Origin: CAXMNX01 sp964194845 | Lineage (GTDB): Bacteria > Pseudomonadota > Alphaproteobacteria > Rhodobacterales > Rhodobacteraceae | DNA length: 45,767 nt | Assembly (NCBI GenBank): GCA_964194845.1 | Contig: CAXMNX010000082.1 | Span: forward strand, 1-45,767 | Reading direction: 5' to 3' | Shown here: positions 1 through 9,357 of the stretch, one piece after another | Position numbering within the stretch: the stretch's first letter is position 1 | Layout of the letters: every line of letters begins with the position of its first letter | The notes under the pieces: model-generated | Told to the model about the DNA's origin: nothing | Database searches by the model: none | The model's input: only the letters and a program-made list of their open reading frames with translations | Position numbers and translations under genes: made by a program

Positions 1-245
1 ACGACCGTAAACACGCGGAATTTCGATTTCACAATTTCACCCTGCGGGTTGGGCTTATGCGCAATTCAATAGCTGGGCAAAATGATATGGTCAAAAATGA
101 TCGAGTGCGGCGTTCATTCAGTGCCCAGCGGGCAGATGCAAAGCCGCGCAGCTATGCTTCCATTGGCAGGCCTTCTATGCTTCCCACAAGTTCTCACGGC
201 AAGGCGACAATGCCTGCCGCAAATTAATTATGTCGGAGCAGGGGT

Positions 246-1610
246 TTGGAGAAAACGCGAAACTCAGTCAGTGCGTTTGCGGGCTACGTCTGGCAAGGCG
301 GACCTAGTGGTGCCGGCATTCCGGCCCGGGTGATGGCCGAGATTGATGAAAAAGAGGCAGCGGCAGAGCGCCTGATCGGTTGGGTGCAACTTGCCATTGT
401 CGTTTTCTTTGCCTCGCTTTACGCGATCGCGCCAAGGGCCGAGGGCGCGACGGGCGAAAATTTCGTACCGATTACTCTGGCGGCGTATTTTGTTTTTACG
501 GTGTTTCGCGTGGTATTGTCTTACCGCGTGACGCTGCCGGGCTGGTATCTGATCTTGTCGATCGTCGTCGACGTGATGTTGCTGTGCGGCTTAATTTTTT
601 CGTTTCACATCCAGTATATGCAGCCAGCGGCCTTCTATCTGAAAGCCCCCACGATGATTTATATGTTTATTTTCATTAGCTTACGGGCGCTTCGATTTGA
701 TCCGCGGTTTGTTCTGATGGCGGGGTTAATATCCGTGGCGGGTTGGCTGGCAATGGTGGCCTATGCGCTGACGCAGGATATGGGGCAGATGCATATCACG
801 CGCAATTATGTGGATTACATCACGTCGAACACAATTCTGATCGGGGCCGAAATTGACAAAAGCCTGACGCTGCTGGGTGTGACGATCATCCTGTCGCTGG
901 CGCTGTATCGCGGGCGGCAAATGCTGTTCGATTCGATCCAGCATCATGCAGCTGCCGAAGATCTGAAGCGCTTTTTTGCACCCGAAGTGGCTACTTCGAT
1001 CACATCATCCGACGACATGCCCGCTGTGGGGCGAAGCGAAACCCGCGACGCGGCGATCCTGTTTGTTGATGTTCGATCGTTCACTAAGACCGCCGAGAAA
1101 TTGCCGCCAAATATCGTAATGCAGGTGCTGGCGCGCTATCAGGGCGCGGCGCTTCCCGAAATCCTGCGCAACCATGGCCGGATCGACAAGTTTATGGGCG
1201 ATGGGATTATGGCCACCTTCGGTGCCGTATATCCCAGTGAAACATATGCAGCAGATGCAATGCGCGCGGCCGCCTCGGTCATCACGGTCCTGGATGATCT
1301 GGAAAAGGAATTCCACGATCTTGGCTGGCCAGGGGCGTTCCAGATCGGCGCCGCAATTGCCTGCGGCGGCGTAACGGTCGGTGTGGTTGGCACACAGGAA
1401 CGGCTGGAGTTCACAGTCATCGGCAATGCCGTCAATCTGGCGGCAAAACTGGAAAACGCGAACAAACAGCAGCAGACGCGCGTGTTGACCGATCAGACCA
1501 CATATGCGGCAGCTCTGGCCCAGGGTTACGAACGCACAGATCTGCCAACGCGGGACGGCGTGGCCATCACGGGCATGTCTAACCCGGTTGATCTGGTGGT
1601 TGTCGCCTAA
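246..1610 (+). CDS. Membrane-anchored class III adenylate/guanylate cyclase
   Basis: Makes a cyclic nucleotide (probably cAMP) at the inner membrane. About five to six hydrophobic segments lie between residues 45 and 222, followed by a linker and a C-terminal class III cyclase domain (about 265-454). The metal-binding aspartates are visible as D275 (ILFVD) and D319 (KFMGDG), with the adenine-specifying lysine K315. The second base-selecting position is N394 (usually Asp), and the usual transition-state arginine is K401 (VNLAAKLE). The start is a TTG at 246 with a GGAG ribosome site seven bases upstream; an in-frame ATG at 333 lacks a clear ribosome site but would give a start nearer the first membrane segment. 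It converges on the methyltransferase gene 23 bases away. The first 245 bases of the window hold no gene I can support. The fold is certain; the nucleotide made is inferred. Confidence 0.9.
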   Translation: MEKTRNSVSAFAGYVWQGGPSGAGIPARVMAEIDEKEAAAERLIGWVQLAIVVFFASLYAIAPRAEGATGENFVPITLAAYFVFTVFRVVLSYRVTLPGWYLILSIVVDVMLLCGLIFSFHIQYMQPAAFYLKAPTMIYMFIFISLRALRFDPRFVLMAGLISVAGWLAMVAYALTQDMGQMHITRNYVDYITSNTILIGAEIDKSLTLLGVTIILSLALYRGRQMLFDSIQHHAAAEDLKRFFAPEVATSITSSDDMPAVGRSETRDAAILFVDVRSFTKTAEKLPPNIVMQVLARYQGAALPEILRNHGRIDKFMGDGIMATFGAVYPSETYAADAMRAAASVITVLDDLEKEFHDLGWPGAFQIGAAIACGGVTVGVVGTQERLEFTVIGNAVNLAAKLENANKQQQTRVLTDQTTYAAALAQGYERTDLPTRDGVAITGMSNPVDLVVVA

Positions 1611-1633
1611 TATTCTTACAGCATGGCTCGTGA

Positions 1634-2119
1634 TCAGCCCGTGCGACGATATAGAAAATACCGGTCCGCCGCGATCCCGGGCGGCAGGGCAAGTGCCTCA
1701 AGCTGTGGCTGCGACAGCGGCAAACCGCTGGCGGCAACACCACCCGGTGCCAGCAGGCGGACCGCCATTTTCGGCAACCACGTCAACGTCTGCGCATCCG
1801 CATCCTCATAGCCGGTGCCGATGTCGGCATGAACCATTGCCGCGTTCTGACCGGCAAAGCCTGCGGCGGTGACGGATATTTCACCCAGAACGATGTTCTG
1901 CTGGTCTGGTATCGAAGACTTGTGCGCCGCCACGACCCGGTCAAAGACGATTATGCGCCGGTCGGAAAACACCTCTCGCAGATGGTTGAAGGTACGGCCA
2001 TTGCCGAGGCCAAGTTCCAGAATAGCACCTTCCGGGGGCAGCATGCTTTCCCGCGCAATGTGGTTCAGCAGATCACGTTGCGCAGTCAATCGGTTGATGA
2101 AGCTGTCAAGTCGGCTCAT
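1634..2119 (-). CDS. Small class I SAM-dependent methyltransferase
   Basis: A 161-residue Rossmann-type methyltransferase. Motif I is visible near residues 34-43 (LELGLGNGRT), and an acidic/hydrophobic strand with FDR follows at about 58-61. The protein is short, so it is a single catalytic domain without a recognisable substrate module. The ATG is preceded by AGGAAAGG at good spacing. It lies 73 bases downstream of the DXD glycosyltransferase on the same strand and could be co-transcribed with it, hinting at glycan or sugar-linked methylation, but the substrate is unknown. Confidence 0.75.
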   Translation of the reverse strand: MSRLDSFINRLTAQRDLLNHIARESMLPPEGAILELGLGNGRTFNHLREVFSDRRIIVFDRVVAAHKSSIPDQQNIVLGEISVTAAGFAGQNAAMVHADIGTGYEDADAQTLTWLPKMAVRLLAPGGVAASGLPLSQPQLEALALPPGIAADRYFLYRRTG

Positions 2120-2192
2120 GCAATGCCTTTCCTATCTGCCACCGGTTGCCCCGCGATCATGCGATCAGGCCCGTACGATAAACCGGTCTGAT

Positions 2193-3149
2193 CTACCATG
2201 ATTTCCAGGCGATCAGCAGCCCCGTCGTTGCAGGGTCTGCGGCCAGCGCTGTGACCTGACTTAGTGGCGCCTGCTGGGGCAGGCTGCCGGCAACAAAGCT
2301 TGCATCAGCAAGCGTCACTGCACCGCCTCGCGCGGCCAGCGTAAAAATCAGGGGACCAGTCGTCCACCAGGCCGGGCCTTCGGGCAGCGCGCGCATCACA
2401 TCGCCCAAAACCGCGTTCAGCCGCCGCATCACCGGGTGGCCCTGAGGGACCGCGATCAGGGAATTGGCCAAAAGCAGGCCGCCCATGCCGGTGTTGCGCG
2501 GAATATCCTCGGCCAGCGCCGTCAGTCCCCGCATCGGCAGCAGGTCGTGAAAGCTGATGTCACGCCGTGCCGGATACCAGTCGCAGTCAAGATAGATGCC
2601 GCCTTCGCGCGCCAGGATCTCGTAACGCGCGATATCCACCGCGCCGGGATAGTCGTCCTGTGCCAGCATAGTCGCAAAGGCATCATTTGCGCCAAGCCCG
2701 ATGCGTTCAAGATCAGCCTCGCGCCAAATGCGATAGTCATAGCCGCGCGCACTGGCGTGCTCGGCCCACGCGGTACACGCTGGGGGCTGGGGCTTATCGC
2801 CAATCCATATCTGGTGCAGAATGCGCGGCACCGGCAGGCTGTTCATCCGGGCAATCTCATACCGTTCTTCCAACGTATATTGCACGAAACCGGCCAGCAC
2901 TTCGGGCGGAGGGACCAGATGGAACTGATACGCAATACGGCGGACCGGGTCGCCGCGCACTTTCGCCAGTTTGAGCATCGCCGACTGCAAGCGGCGTGGC
3001 AGACCAAGCGAGGTCAGCGGTCCAAGTGCCGCGACTTTGGGATCGCGCGCGGTTTCGGTCAGCAAACGCTCTGCCTCATCAAACTGGCCTGCCTCGCGCA
3101 AGGCGGCGGCGGCCTCAAGAATGCGGTTCAGACGTTGCTTTTCTGTCAT
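2193..3149 (-). CDS. DXD-motif glycosyltransferase (GT32/Gly_transf_sug type)
   Basis: Transfers a sugar from a nucleotide-sugar donor. The first 90 residues are helical and unrecognised. The catalytic part begins at about residue 107 with PRILHQIWIGDKP, typical of the OCH1/capsular GT32 group, and continues with AVDIARYEILAREGG and the metal-binding DXD in IYLDCDW. A tryptophan-rich tail (AWWTTGP) follows. No signal peptide or membrane segment is visible, so it should act on the cytoplasmic face. The ribosome site is weak (GGGGA close to the ATG). It is divergent from the ABC importer operon, with 206 bases between them. Acceptor unknown. Confidence 0.8.
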   Translation of the reverse strand: MTEKQRLNRILEAAAALREAGQFDEAERLLTETARDPKVAALGPLTSLGLPRRLQSAMLKLAKVRGDPVRRIAYQFHLVPPPEVLAGFVQYTLEERYEIARMNSLPVPRILHQIWIGDKPQPPACTAWAEHASARGYDYRIWREADLERIGLGANDAFATMLAQDDYPGAVDIARYEILAREGGIYLDCDWYPARRDISFHDLLPMRGLTALAEDIPRNTGMGGLLLANSLIAVPQGHPVMRRLNAVLGDVMRALPEGPAWWTTGPLIFTLAARGGAVTLADASFVAGSLPQQAPLSQVTALAADPATTGLLIAWKSW

Positions 3150-3271
3150 CTGTCCCCGCAGATAATTTGCTTTGCGCTACCCAGCGACCATTGCCGGTCC
3201 GTTCCGGCCTCAAAAACGGACGATTGGCCAGTGTTTACGGCGAATCTGCCAGTGGATAATAGACAGGGTTT

Positions 3272-3337
3272 CTTTCCTGCACTAGCGTCGCGTCACTCTT
3301 TAGGGTTAGTTGCCCAGAACCCTGAAATGCAGGAAAG
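3272..3337. promoter_or_regulatory. Nested inverted repeats in the ABC operon leader
   Basis: A perfect 10-base inverted repeat (CTTTCCTGCA at 3272-3281, TGCAGGAAAG at 3328-3337) encloses a second one (AGGGTT at 3302-3307, AACCCT at 3318-3323). The outer right arm ends three bases before AAGGAA at 3341-3346, the ribosome site of the ATPase gene at 3356. It could be an operator pair in DNA or a folded leader in the mRNA. Only the symmetry is seen; the role is inferred. Confidence 0.4.
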
Positions 3338-3355
3338 ATAAAGGAACCGTCACGC

Positions 3356-5257
3356 ATGCAGCCTGGGCACGACCTGTTGCGGATTGAAGACCTGAGCATC
3401 TCGTTTCCGCTGGTCCGGGGACATGTTCATGCAGTGAAAGAGGCAAGCCTGCGTGTATTGCCCGGCATGGTAACTGCGCTGGTCGGTGAATCCGGTTCCG
3501 GGAAATCCGTGATCAGCCAGGCTGTGATGGGGCTGCAACCAGATTTCGCGCAAGTGACGGGGCGGGTGCTTTTTGATGACCCCGATGCCACAACGCCGAC
3601 CGATATTTTGCAATTGGCGCGCGACGGGCGTCGGCTGCGTTCGATACGCGGGCGGCGGATGGGGATGATCTTTCAGGAACCGATGACCTCTTTCTCGGTA
3701 CTGCACACTGTGGGAAATCAGATCAGCGAAGCGCTGCGTGTGCATTCCAACCGGACCCCGGCCGAACTGCGCGAAGAAAGCGAAGCGATGCTGGCATTGG
3801 TCGGATTTTCTAATCCACGCATTGTGTTCGACATGTATCCTTTCGAGCTGTCTGGCGGAATGCGTCAGCGGGCAATGATCGCGATGGCGCTGATTTGCAG
3901 GCCCGCACTTTTGATCGCGGACGAGCCTACGACCGCGCTGGATGTCACTATTCAGGCGCAAATTCTGAAATTGCTGCGCGATCTCCAAGAGCGGATGAAC
4001 ATGGCGATCCTGCTGATCACGCATGATCTGGGTGTCGTTGCAAATATCGCCGATGAGGTGGTTGTCATCTATCAGGGCGAGATCATGGAAGCCGGGCCAG
4101 TAGAGCCGATATTCCGCAATCCACAACATGCGTATCTAAAGGGGTTGATGGCGGCAGTGCCGCATTTTGACATGCCACATGGCCAGCGGTTGACGCCCCT
4201 GCGCGAGATTGCCGTCGATCACCAAAATCTTTTGGGTGGCATGGCTGTGCGGGAAGATGTCCCTGCAAACCCGCCAGATGTGATTTTGTCGGTGCGAAAT
4301 CTCAGCAAGACGTTCAAGACCCGCAAGCAAGGGTGGAAAGTCGATCCCAACGCACCTAAAGTCGCCCCGGCGGTCGATGGGATAAGCTTTGATATCCGGC
4401 GCGGCGAATGTCTGGGTCTTGTCGGGGAAAGTGGCTGTGGCAAAACCACCGTCAGCAAGATCCTGATGCGGGCGGTCACGCCGGACACAGGATCTGTGAT
4501 CTACGATGAGGGCAATGGCCCTGTCAGCGTGCTCGACGCCCAGGGCGATGATTTGCAAACCCTGCGCACACGTATTCAGATGGTGTTCCAGGATCCGGTT
4601 TCGTCGTTGTCGCCCCGCATGTCCGTGGGCAGCATTCTGAGCGAGCCTTTTGATATTCATCGTCGCGGGACTGTCGGCGAACGCAAGGATGCCGTCGCTG
4701 CATTGCTAAAGGCAATTGGTTTGGAACCGTCGGCAGCACGACGTTTTCCGCACAGTTTTTCGGGGGGGCAGCGACAGCGGGTCGGCATCGCGCGCGCGCT
4801 GGCATTGGCACCAAGTCTGATTGTCTGCGACGAACCGGTGTCAGCGCTTGATGTATCCGTGCAGGCGCAGATTCTGAACTTGCTCAAAGACCTGCAAACC
4901 GATCTTGGGCTGACATATCTGTTCATCTCGCACAACCTGGCTGTTGTGGATTATATGGCGGATCGTGTCGCGGTGATGTGGGCCGGTAGGATCGTGGAAC
5001 TGGCGCCGCGAGAGGTGTTGATGACCGCGCCCGTCCATCCCTACACAAAGGCGTTGCTGGACGCCGTGCCTTTTCCCGATCTGGACCGGCCATTGAATTT
5101 CACCACCGCAGGCGAGACCAGCAATTTGGCCAGCGTATCCTGGGCGTCGGCGTTCAGCGACGAGGGGGTATCCGAGGCCATGACCACTGTGGATCTGGGC
5201 GGCGGTCATTTTGTGCTGGCCCGACAATCCGCCGATATCCGAGAGTTGCAGCCATGA
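3356..5257 (+). CDS. ABC importer ATPase, fused double nucleotide-binding domain (Dpp/Opp/Yej type)
   Basis: Powers import through the two permeases encoded downstream. Two complete ABC ATPase domains are fused. The first has Walker A GESGSGKS (about 44-51), signature LSGGMRQR and Walker B LLIADEPTTALD. The second has GESGCGKT (about 357-365), signature FSGGQRQR and LIVCDEPVSALD. Each is followed by an oligopeptide-transporter C-terminal stretch (HAYLKGLMAAVP; HPYTKALLDAVP), as in the oppD/oppF and yejF families. All catalytic residues are present. AAGGAA precedes the ATG by nine bases. The stop overlaps the next start in ATGA, so translation is probably coupled. Substrate is inferred only as peptide or oligosaccharide. 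Confidence 0.95.
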   Translation: MQPGHDLLRIEDLSISFPLVRGHVHAVKEASLRVLPGMVTALVGESGSGKSVISQAVMGLQPDFAQVTGRVLFDDPDATTPTDILQLARDGRRLRSIRGRRMGMIFQEPMTSFSVLHTVGNQISEALRVHSNRTPAELREESEAMLALVGFSNPRIVFDMYPFELSGGMRQRAMIAMALICRPALLIADEPTTALDVTIQAQILKLLRDLQERMNMAILLITHDLGVVANIADEVVVIYQGEIMEAGPVEPIFRNPQHAYLKGLMAAVPHFDMPHGQRLTPLREIAVDHQNLLGGMAVREDVPANPPDVILSVRNLSKTFKTRKQGWKVDPNAPKVAPAVDGISFDIRRGECLGLVGESGCGKTTVSKILMRAVTPDTGSVIYDEGNGPVSVLDAQGDDLQTLRTRIQMVFQDPVSSLSPRMSVGSILSEPFDIHRRGTVGERKDAVAALLKAIGLEPSAARRFPHSFSGGQRQRVGIARALALAPSLIVCDEPVSALDVSVQAQILNLLKDLQTDLGLTYLFISHNLAVVDYMADRVAVMWAGRIVELAPREVLMTAPVHPYTKALLDAVPFPDLDRPLNFTTAGETSNLASVSWASAFSDEGVSEAMTTVDLGGGHFVLARQSADIRELQP

Positions 5258-7149
5258 TCGATCGTCGCAAAGTTCTCGCTCTGCTGGCCTCTGCGGCCGT
5301 GCCCGGCACGCTTTGGGCAGGGGAATCTGACCTGTTCAAAGACGCTGTCGCCGATGGCAGTCTGCCCGAGATGGCCCAGCGCCTGCCGAAGAACCCGCGC
5401 GTGATCAATCTGGCGGCAATTGGTCGGGAAGTAGGGCGCACCGGTGGGACGGTGCGGTTGCTGGTTGGGCGACAAAAAGACATTCGCCTGATGCCAATGA
5501 ACAGCTATTCGCGGCTTGTGGGATATGACGAGGATCTCGATCTACAGCCTGATATTCTGGAAAGCTACACTGTCGAAGAAGGGCGGATATTTACGTTCAA
5601 GCTGCGCGAAGGGCATCGCTGGTCGGACGGTAGCCCATTCACTGCCGAGGATTTTCGCTATGTCTACGACGATGTCGAAAACAATCTCGAGCTGCGTCGA
5701 GGAGGACCCTCAACAAATCTGAAGGTGGACGGCGTTGTCGCAAAATTCGAGGTGTTGGACGAACTGACCGTCCGGTACTCCTGGCCAAAACCGGCCCCGC
5801 ATTTCCTGCCAAAGCTCGCAGGCCCGGTGCCCTATGTGCTGGCACTACCCTCATCCTACCTAAAACAATTTCATGGCAGCTATCAAAGCGAAGATAAATT
5901 GATGGAATACGCGGAGGCTAATCGCGTCGATAGCTGGAAGCGGTTGCACACCAAATTGTCGCGGCAAAATCGCCCGGAAAACCCGGATTTACCAACGCTG
6001 GAGGCTTGGCGTCCGCGAACCGCCCCGCCTGCGGAACAATTCGTTTTTGAACGCAATCCGTATTTCCACCGGGTTGATGAAACAGGCAATCAATTGCCCT
6101 ATACCGACCGCTGGGTGCTGAATGTCGCTTCGTCCGAGATCATCACGGCCAAAACGGCGACCGGTGAAAGCGATCTTCAGATGACTGGGATCGGCTTTAC
6201 CGACTACACATTGCTCAAACAGGCGGAGGCGATTTATCCGCAGAAAGTCTCGCTCTGGACGCGCGCGCAGGGCTCCAGCGTCGCGATTTTGCCCAATCTC
6301 AACTACAAAGATCCGGTCTGGCGCGAGCTGTTCCGGGATGTTCGGGTGCGCCGTGGGCTATCGCTGGCGATCAATCGGGCAGAGATCAACAAGGTGCTGT
6401 TTTACGGTCTGGCGCGCGAAAGCGCCAACACGGTTCTGCCCGAAAGCCCGCTGTTTAAGCCCGAGTATGCCAGCGCGTGGTCAACCTATGATCCCGATCA
6501 GGCAAATGAGTTGCTTGATGCGGCCGGGCTGCAAGAACGCGACATCTATGGCACCAGGAAACTGCCGGATGGGCGACAGGCCGGGATCATCATCGAAAGC
6601 GCGGGCGAAAGCACTTTGGAAACCGATGTGCTGGAGCTTGTCACCGATCATTTCCGTGACGTTGGCCTGCGGCTTTATATCCGCACGTCGCAGCGCGATG
6701 TGTTCCGCAGCCGCGCTCTGGGTGGGGATGTGATGATGTCCGTCTGGCTTGGGCTGGACAATGCAGTGCCCACGGCTGACATGCCGCCGACTGCCCTGGC
6801 CCCGACGGCCGAAGATCAGCTTCAATGGCCGGTCTGGGGATTACATTACATGTCTGCGGAAACCTCGGGCTCGCCCCCCGATCTGCCTGAGCCTGCGAGG
6901 TTGGTCGAATTGCTAAATCAATGGCGCCGCACAACGTCAACCGAAGAACGCACGGCTATCTGGCACCAGATGCTCGAGATTAACGCCGACCAGGTGTTTT
7001 CGATCGGCACGGTGAACAGCGCCTTGCAACCTGTCGTGCGATCATCACGCCTGCGCAATGTGCCCGAAAAGGCGCTCTATGGCTTTGCGCCAACCAGTTA
7101 TCTGGGTGCCTACATGCCCGACACTTTCTGGTACGAAGAGGAGGGCTGA
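5254..7149 (+). CDS. ABC importer periplasmic substrate-binding protein (SBP_bac_5)
   Basis: Captures the substrate in the periplasm for the two permeases. The N-terminus has a twin-arginine-like signal (DRRKVLALLASAAVPGTLWAG), so it may be Tat exported. The mature part shows the family 5 hallmarks: LREGHRWSDGSPFTAEDF, then FERNPYFHR, then DVRVRRGLSLAINRAEIN. At 631 residues it is at the long end of the family, like binding proteins for large oligosaccharides or modified peptides. It overlaps the ATPase by four bases, and only two bases separate it from the first permease. The ligand cannot be told from sequence. Confidence 0.93.
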   Translation: MIDRRKVLALLASAAVPGTLWAGESDLFKDAVADGSLPEMAQRLPKNPRVINLAAIGREVGRTGGTVRLLVGRQKDIRLMPMNSYSRLVGYDEDLDLQPDILESYTVEEGRIFTFKLREGHRWSDGSPFTAEDFRYVYDDVENNLELRRGGPSTNLKVDGVVAKFEVLDELTVRYSWPKPAPHFLPKLAGPVPYVLALPSSYLKQFHGSYQSEDKLMEYAEANRVDSWKRLHTKLSRQNRPENPDLPTLEAWRPRTAPPAEQFVFERNPYFHRVDETGNQLPYTDRWVLNVASSEIITAKTATGESDLQMTGIGFTDYTLLKQAEAIYPQKVSLWTRAQGSSVAILPNLNYKDPVWRELFRDVRVRRGLSLAINRAEINKVLFYGLARESANTVLPESPLFKPEYASAWSTYDPDQANELLDAAGLQERDIYGTRKLPDGRQAGIIIESAGESTLETDVLELVTDHFRDVGLRLYIRTSQRDVFRSRALGGDVMMSVWLGLDNAVPTADMPPTALAPTAEDQLQWPVWGLHYMSAETSGSPPDLPEPARLVELLNQWRRTTSTEERTAIWHQMLEINADQVFSIGTVNSALQPVVRSSRLRNVPEKALYGFAPTSYLGAYMPDTFWYEEEG

Positions 7150-7151
7150 GC

Positions 7152-8150
7152 ATGCTGCGTTATATCCTGTGGCGCTTTGTTGTCATGATCCCGACCCTGT
7201 TTTTGATATCGGTGCTGGTTTTCACGATCATCGAATTGCCGCCGGGTGACTTCTTTGAAAGCTATGTAAACGAGCTGCGGGCGATGGGCGAAGAGGCCGA
7301 TCTGGCGGAGATTGAGCTGCTGAAAGAACGCTATGGCTTCGATAAACCGATAGTCGTGCGCTACGCTCACTGGATCGGCGGCTTCTTTGTCGGCGATTTC
7401 GGCTATTCCTTTGAGTTTCGACTGCCTGTCCGCGATGTGGTTGGCGACCGGCTTTGGCTGACGATCCTGCTGTCAACGGTGACAATCATTTTCACCTGGT
7501 TGCTGGCTTTTCCCATCGGCATCTATTCGGCGACGCACCAGTATAGCTGGGGCGATTATGGCCTGACATTTATGGGTATGATCGGCATCGCGGTGCCGAA
7601 TTTCATGCTGGCGCTGGCGATGATGTATTTCGCCAATATCTGGTTTGGGATCTCAATCGGCGGGCTGATGGATCGGGAATATCTTAATCAGCCGATGAGT
7701 TTGGCGAAGGCCAAGTCAATCGCCGAACATATCTGGATTCCGGTGGTGATCATCGGCACAGCAGGCACGGCTGGCATGATTCGACGGTTGCGCGCCAATC
7801 TGCTGGACGAGCTACACAAGCAATATGTGGTGACGGCCCGGGCCAAGGGGTTGCACCCGATGAAGGTATTGCTGAAATATCCGCTGCGCATGGCGCTGAA
7901 CTTTTTCATTTCCGACATCGGCTCGATCCTTCCTGCGATCATATCGGGGGCGGAAATCACCGCGATTGTGCTGTCGCTTGAGACAACCGGACCGATGCTG
8001 ATCAGGGCGCTGCAAAGCCAGGACATGTATCTTGCCGGGTCTTTCCTGATGTTCTTGGCGTTTCTGACAGTGATCGGTGTGTTGGTTTCGGATATCGCGC
8101 TGGCCTTCCTGGATCCGCGCATCCGGCTGGGTGAAGGAAGCACGAAATGA
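7152..8150 (+). CDS. ABC importer permease (DppB/OppB type)
   Basis: Inner-membrane channel half of the importer. It begins with the conserved DppB start (LRYILWRFVVMIPTLFLISV) and has about six membrane helices. The ATPase-docking EAA loop region reads VVTARAKGLHPMKVLLKYPL (about 224-243). Length, 332 residues, is normal. A GAGGAGGG ribosome site lies within the end of the preceding gene. The stop overlaps the next start in ATGA, so the two permeases should be made together. Confidence 0.93.
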   Translation: MLRYILWRFVVMIPTLFLISVLVFTIIELPPGDFFESYVNELRAMGEEADLAEIELLKERYGFDKPIVVRYAHWIGGFFVGDFGYSFEFRLPVRDVVGDRLWLTILLSTVTIIFTWLLAFPIGIYSATHQYSWGDYGLTFMGMIGIAVPNFMLALAMMYFANIWFGISIGGLMDREYLNQPMSLAKAKSIAEHIWIPVVIIGTAGTAGMIRRLRANLLDELHKQYVVTARAKGLHPMKVLLKYPLRMALNFFISDIGSILPAIISGAEITAIVLSLETTGPMLIRALQSQDMYLAGSFLMFLAFLTVIGVLVSDIALAFLDPRIRLGEGSTK

Positions 8151-9334
8151 AGCCGCCCAAAGAAGCCCCCGTGCTCAGCCCGCCCGGTGCGCCGATGGAG
8201 CATTATGTCTCGAGGGCCGCGTTCGATCCCAATGTCGGTTCGCAGATCGAGGGGGCCGGTGGCGATCTTCAGGCCACGCCATTTCAGATCATGTGGTGGC
8301 GCTTTACCCGGCATCGTCTGGCCGTGGCGTCGGGCGTTTTCCTGTGCCTCATCTATTTCTCGATCCTGATCTGCGAAATACTCGCACCCTATAACCTGCA
8401 CAGTCGAAACACCGACTATATCTATGCGCCGCCGCAAGAGATTCACATCATTCGCGATGGCCGCCTGGTCGCCCCCTATACCTTTGGGCGGACGATGACG
8501 CTGAATATGGAGACGCTGCATCGCGACTATGCTTATGACGAGGCCGAGGTTCAGACGATCCGCTATTTCTGCCACGGCGACAGCTACACATTCTGGAACC
8601 TGTTCGAAGCGGACCTGCACCTGATTTGCCCGGCGGAGGGTGGAGCTTTGTTTGTGCTGGGCACGGATCGGTTGGGGCGTGATGTGCTGTCTCGAACAAT
8701 CTACGGCGCGCGAATATCACTGACCATCGGAATACTTGGTGTCACGATGAGCTTCATGCTTGGCATCGTGATCGGTGGCATGGCTGGCTACCATGGTGGC
8801 GTGTTCGATCTGATAGTCCAGCGGGTCATCGAGGTGCTGCAATCCATCCCCAGCATCCCGCTGTGGATGGCGCTGGCGGCGATTATCCCGGTGACGTGGA
8901 GCCCAATACTAGTGTTCGTCGGGATCACGGTGATCCTGGGGATGCTGGACTGGACGGGTCTGGCGCGCGCGGTGCGATCAAAACTACTGGCGCTACGCGA
9001 AGAGGATTACGTTCTGGCAGCACAGCTAATGGGTGCCAAAAGCGGACGCATCATCCAGCGGCACCTGATACCGGGTTTCATGTCGCATCTGATCGCGTCC
9101 GCCACCCTGACTATTCCGGGAATGATCTTAGGCGAAACGGCGCTGAGCTTTCTGGGCATCGGCCTGCGTCCACCGATCACCAGCTGGGGGATACTTCTGA
9201 CCGAAGCGCGCAGCGTCAATATCATCGCGCTATACCCTTGGCTTATGACGCCGGTAATTCCGGTCATCCTGGTTATTCTGGCGTTCAATTTCCTTGGTGA
9301 CGGCCTGCGCGACGCCGCTGATCCGTACAAGTAG
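8147..9334 (+). CDS. ABC importer permease (DppC/OppC type) with a periplasmic insertion
   Basis: Second channel half. After a cytoplasmic N-terminus, the first membrane helix lies at about residues 52-75. A soluble loop of roughly 85 residues follows, with two cysteines (CHG and LICPAEGG), before the conserved GTDRLGRDVLSRTIYGAR. The EAA loop reads YVLAAQLMGAKSGRIIQRH, and ETALSFLGIGLRPPITSWG closes the core. The family is usually about 300 residues; this one has 395 because of the loop, which probably faces the binding protein. Last gene of the operon. Confidence 0.92.
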   Translation: MKPPKEAPVLSPPGAPMEHYVSRAAFDPNVGSQIEGAGGDLQATPFQIMWWRFTRHRLAVASGVFLCLIYFSILICEILAPYNLHSRNTDYIYAPPQEIHIIRDGRLVAPYTFGRTMTLNMETLHRDYAYDEAEVQTIRYFCHGDSYTFWNLFEADLHLICPAEGGALFVLGTDRLGRDVLSRTIYGARISLTIGILGVTMSFMLGIVIGGMAGYHGGVFDLIVQRVIEVLQSIPSIPLWMALAAIIPVTWSPILVFVGITVILGMLDWTGLARAVRSKLLALREEDYVLAAQLMGAKSGRIIQRHLIPGFMSHLIASATLTIPGMILGETALSFLGIGLRPPITSWGILLTEARSVNIIALYPWLMTPVIPVILVILAFNFLGDGLRDAADPYK

Positions 9335-9357
9335 CCAAGCGCGGATTTAATCCGAAG

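Noticed and set aside
82..333. Small 83-codon open frame before the first cyclase
   Set aside because: No ribosome site or family resemblance, and it overlaps the cyclase start in another frame.
2436..3341. Plus-strand open frame of 301 codons opposite the DXD glycosyltransferase
   Set aside because: Antisense to a gene with a clear catalytic motif; no domain or ribosome site of its own.
3350..4129. Minus-strand open frame of 259 codons opposite the first ATPase domain
   Set aside because: Antisense shadow of highly conserved Walker and signature motifs.
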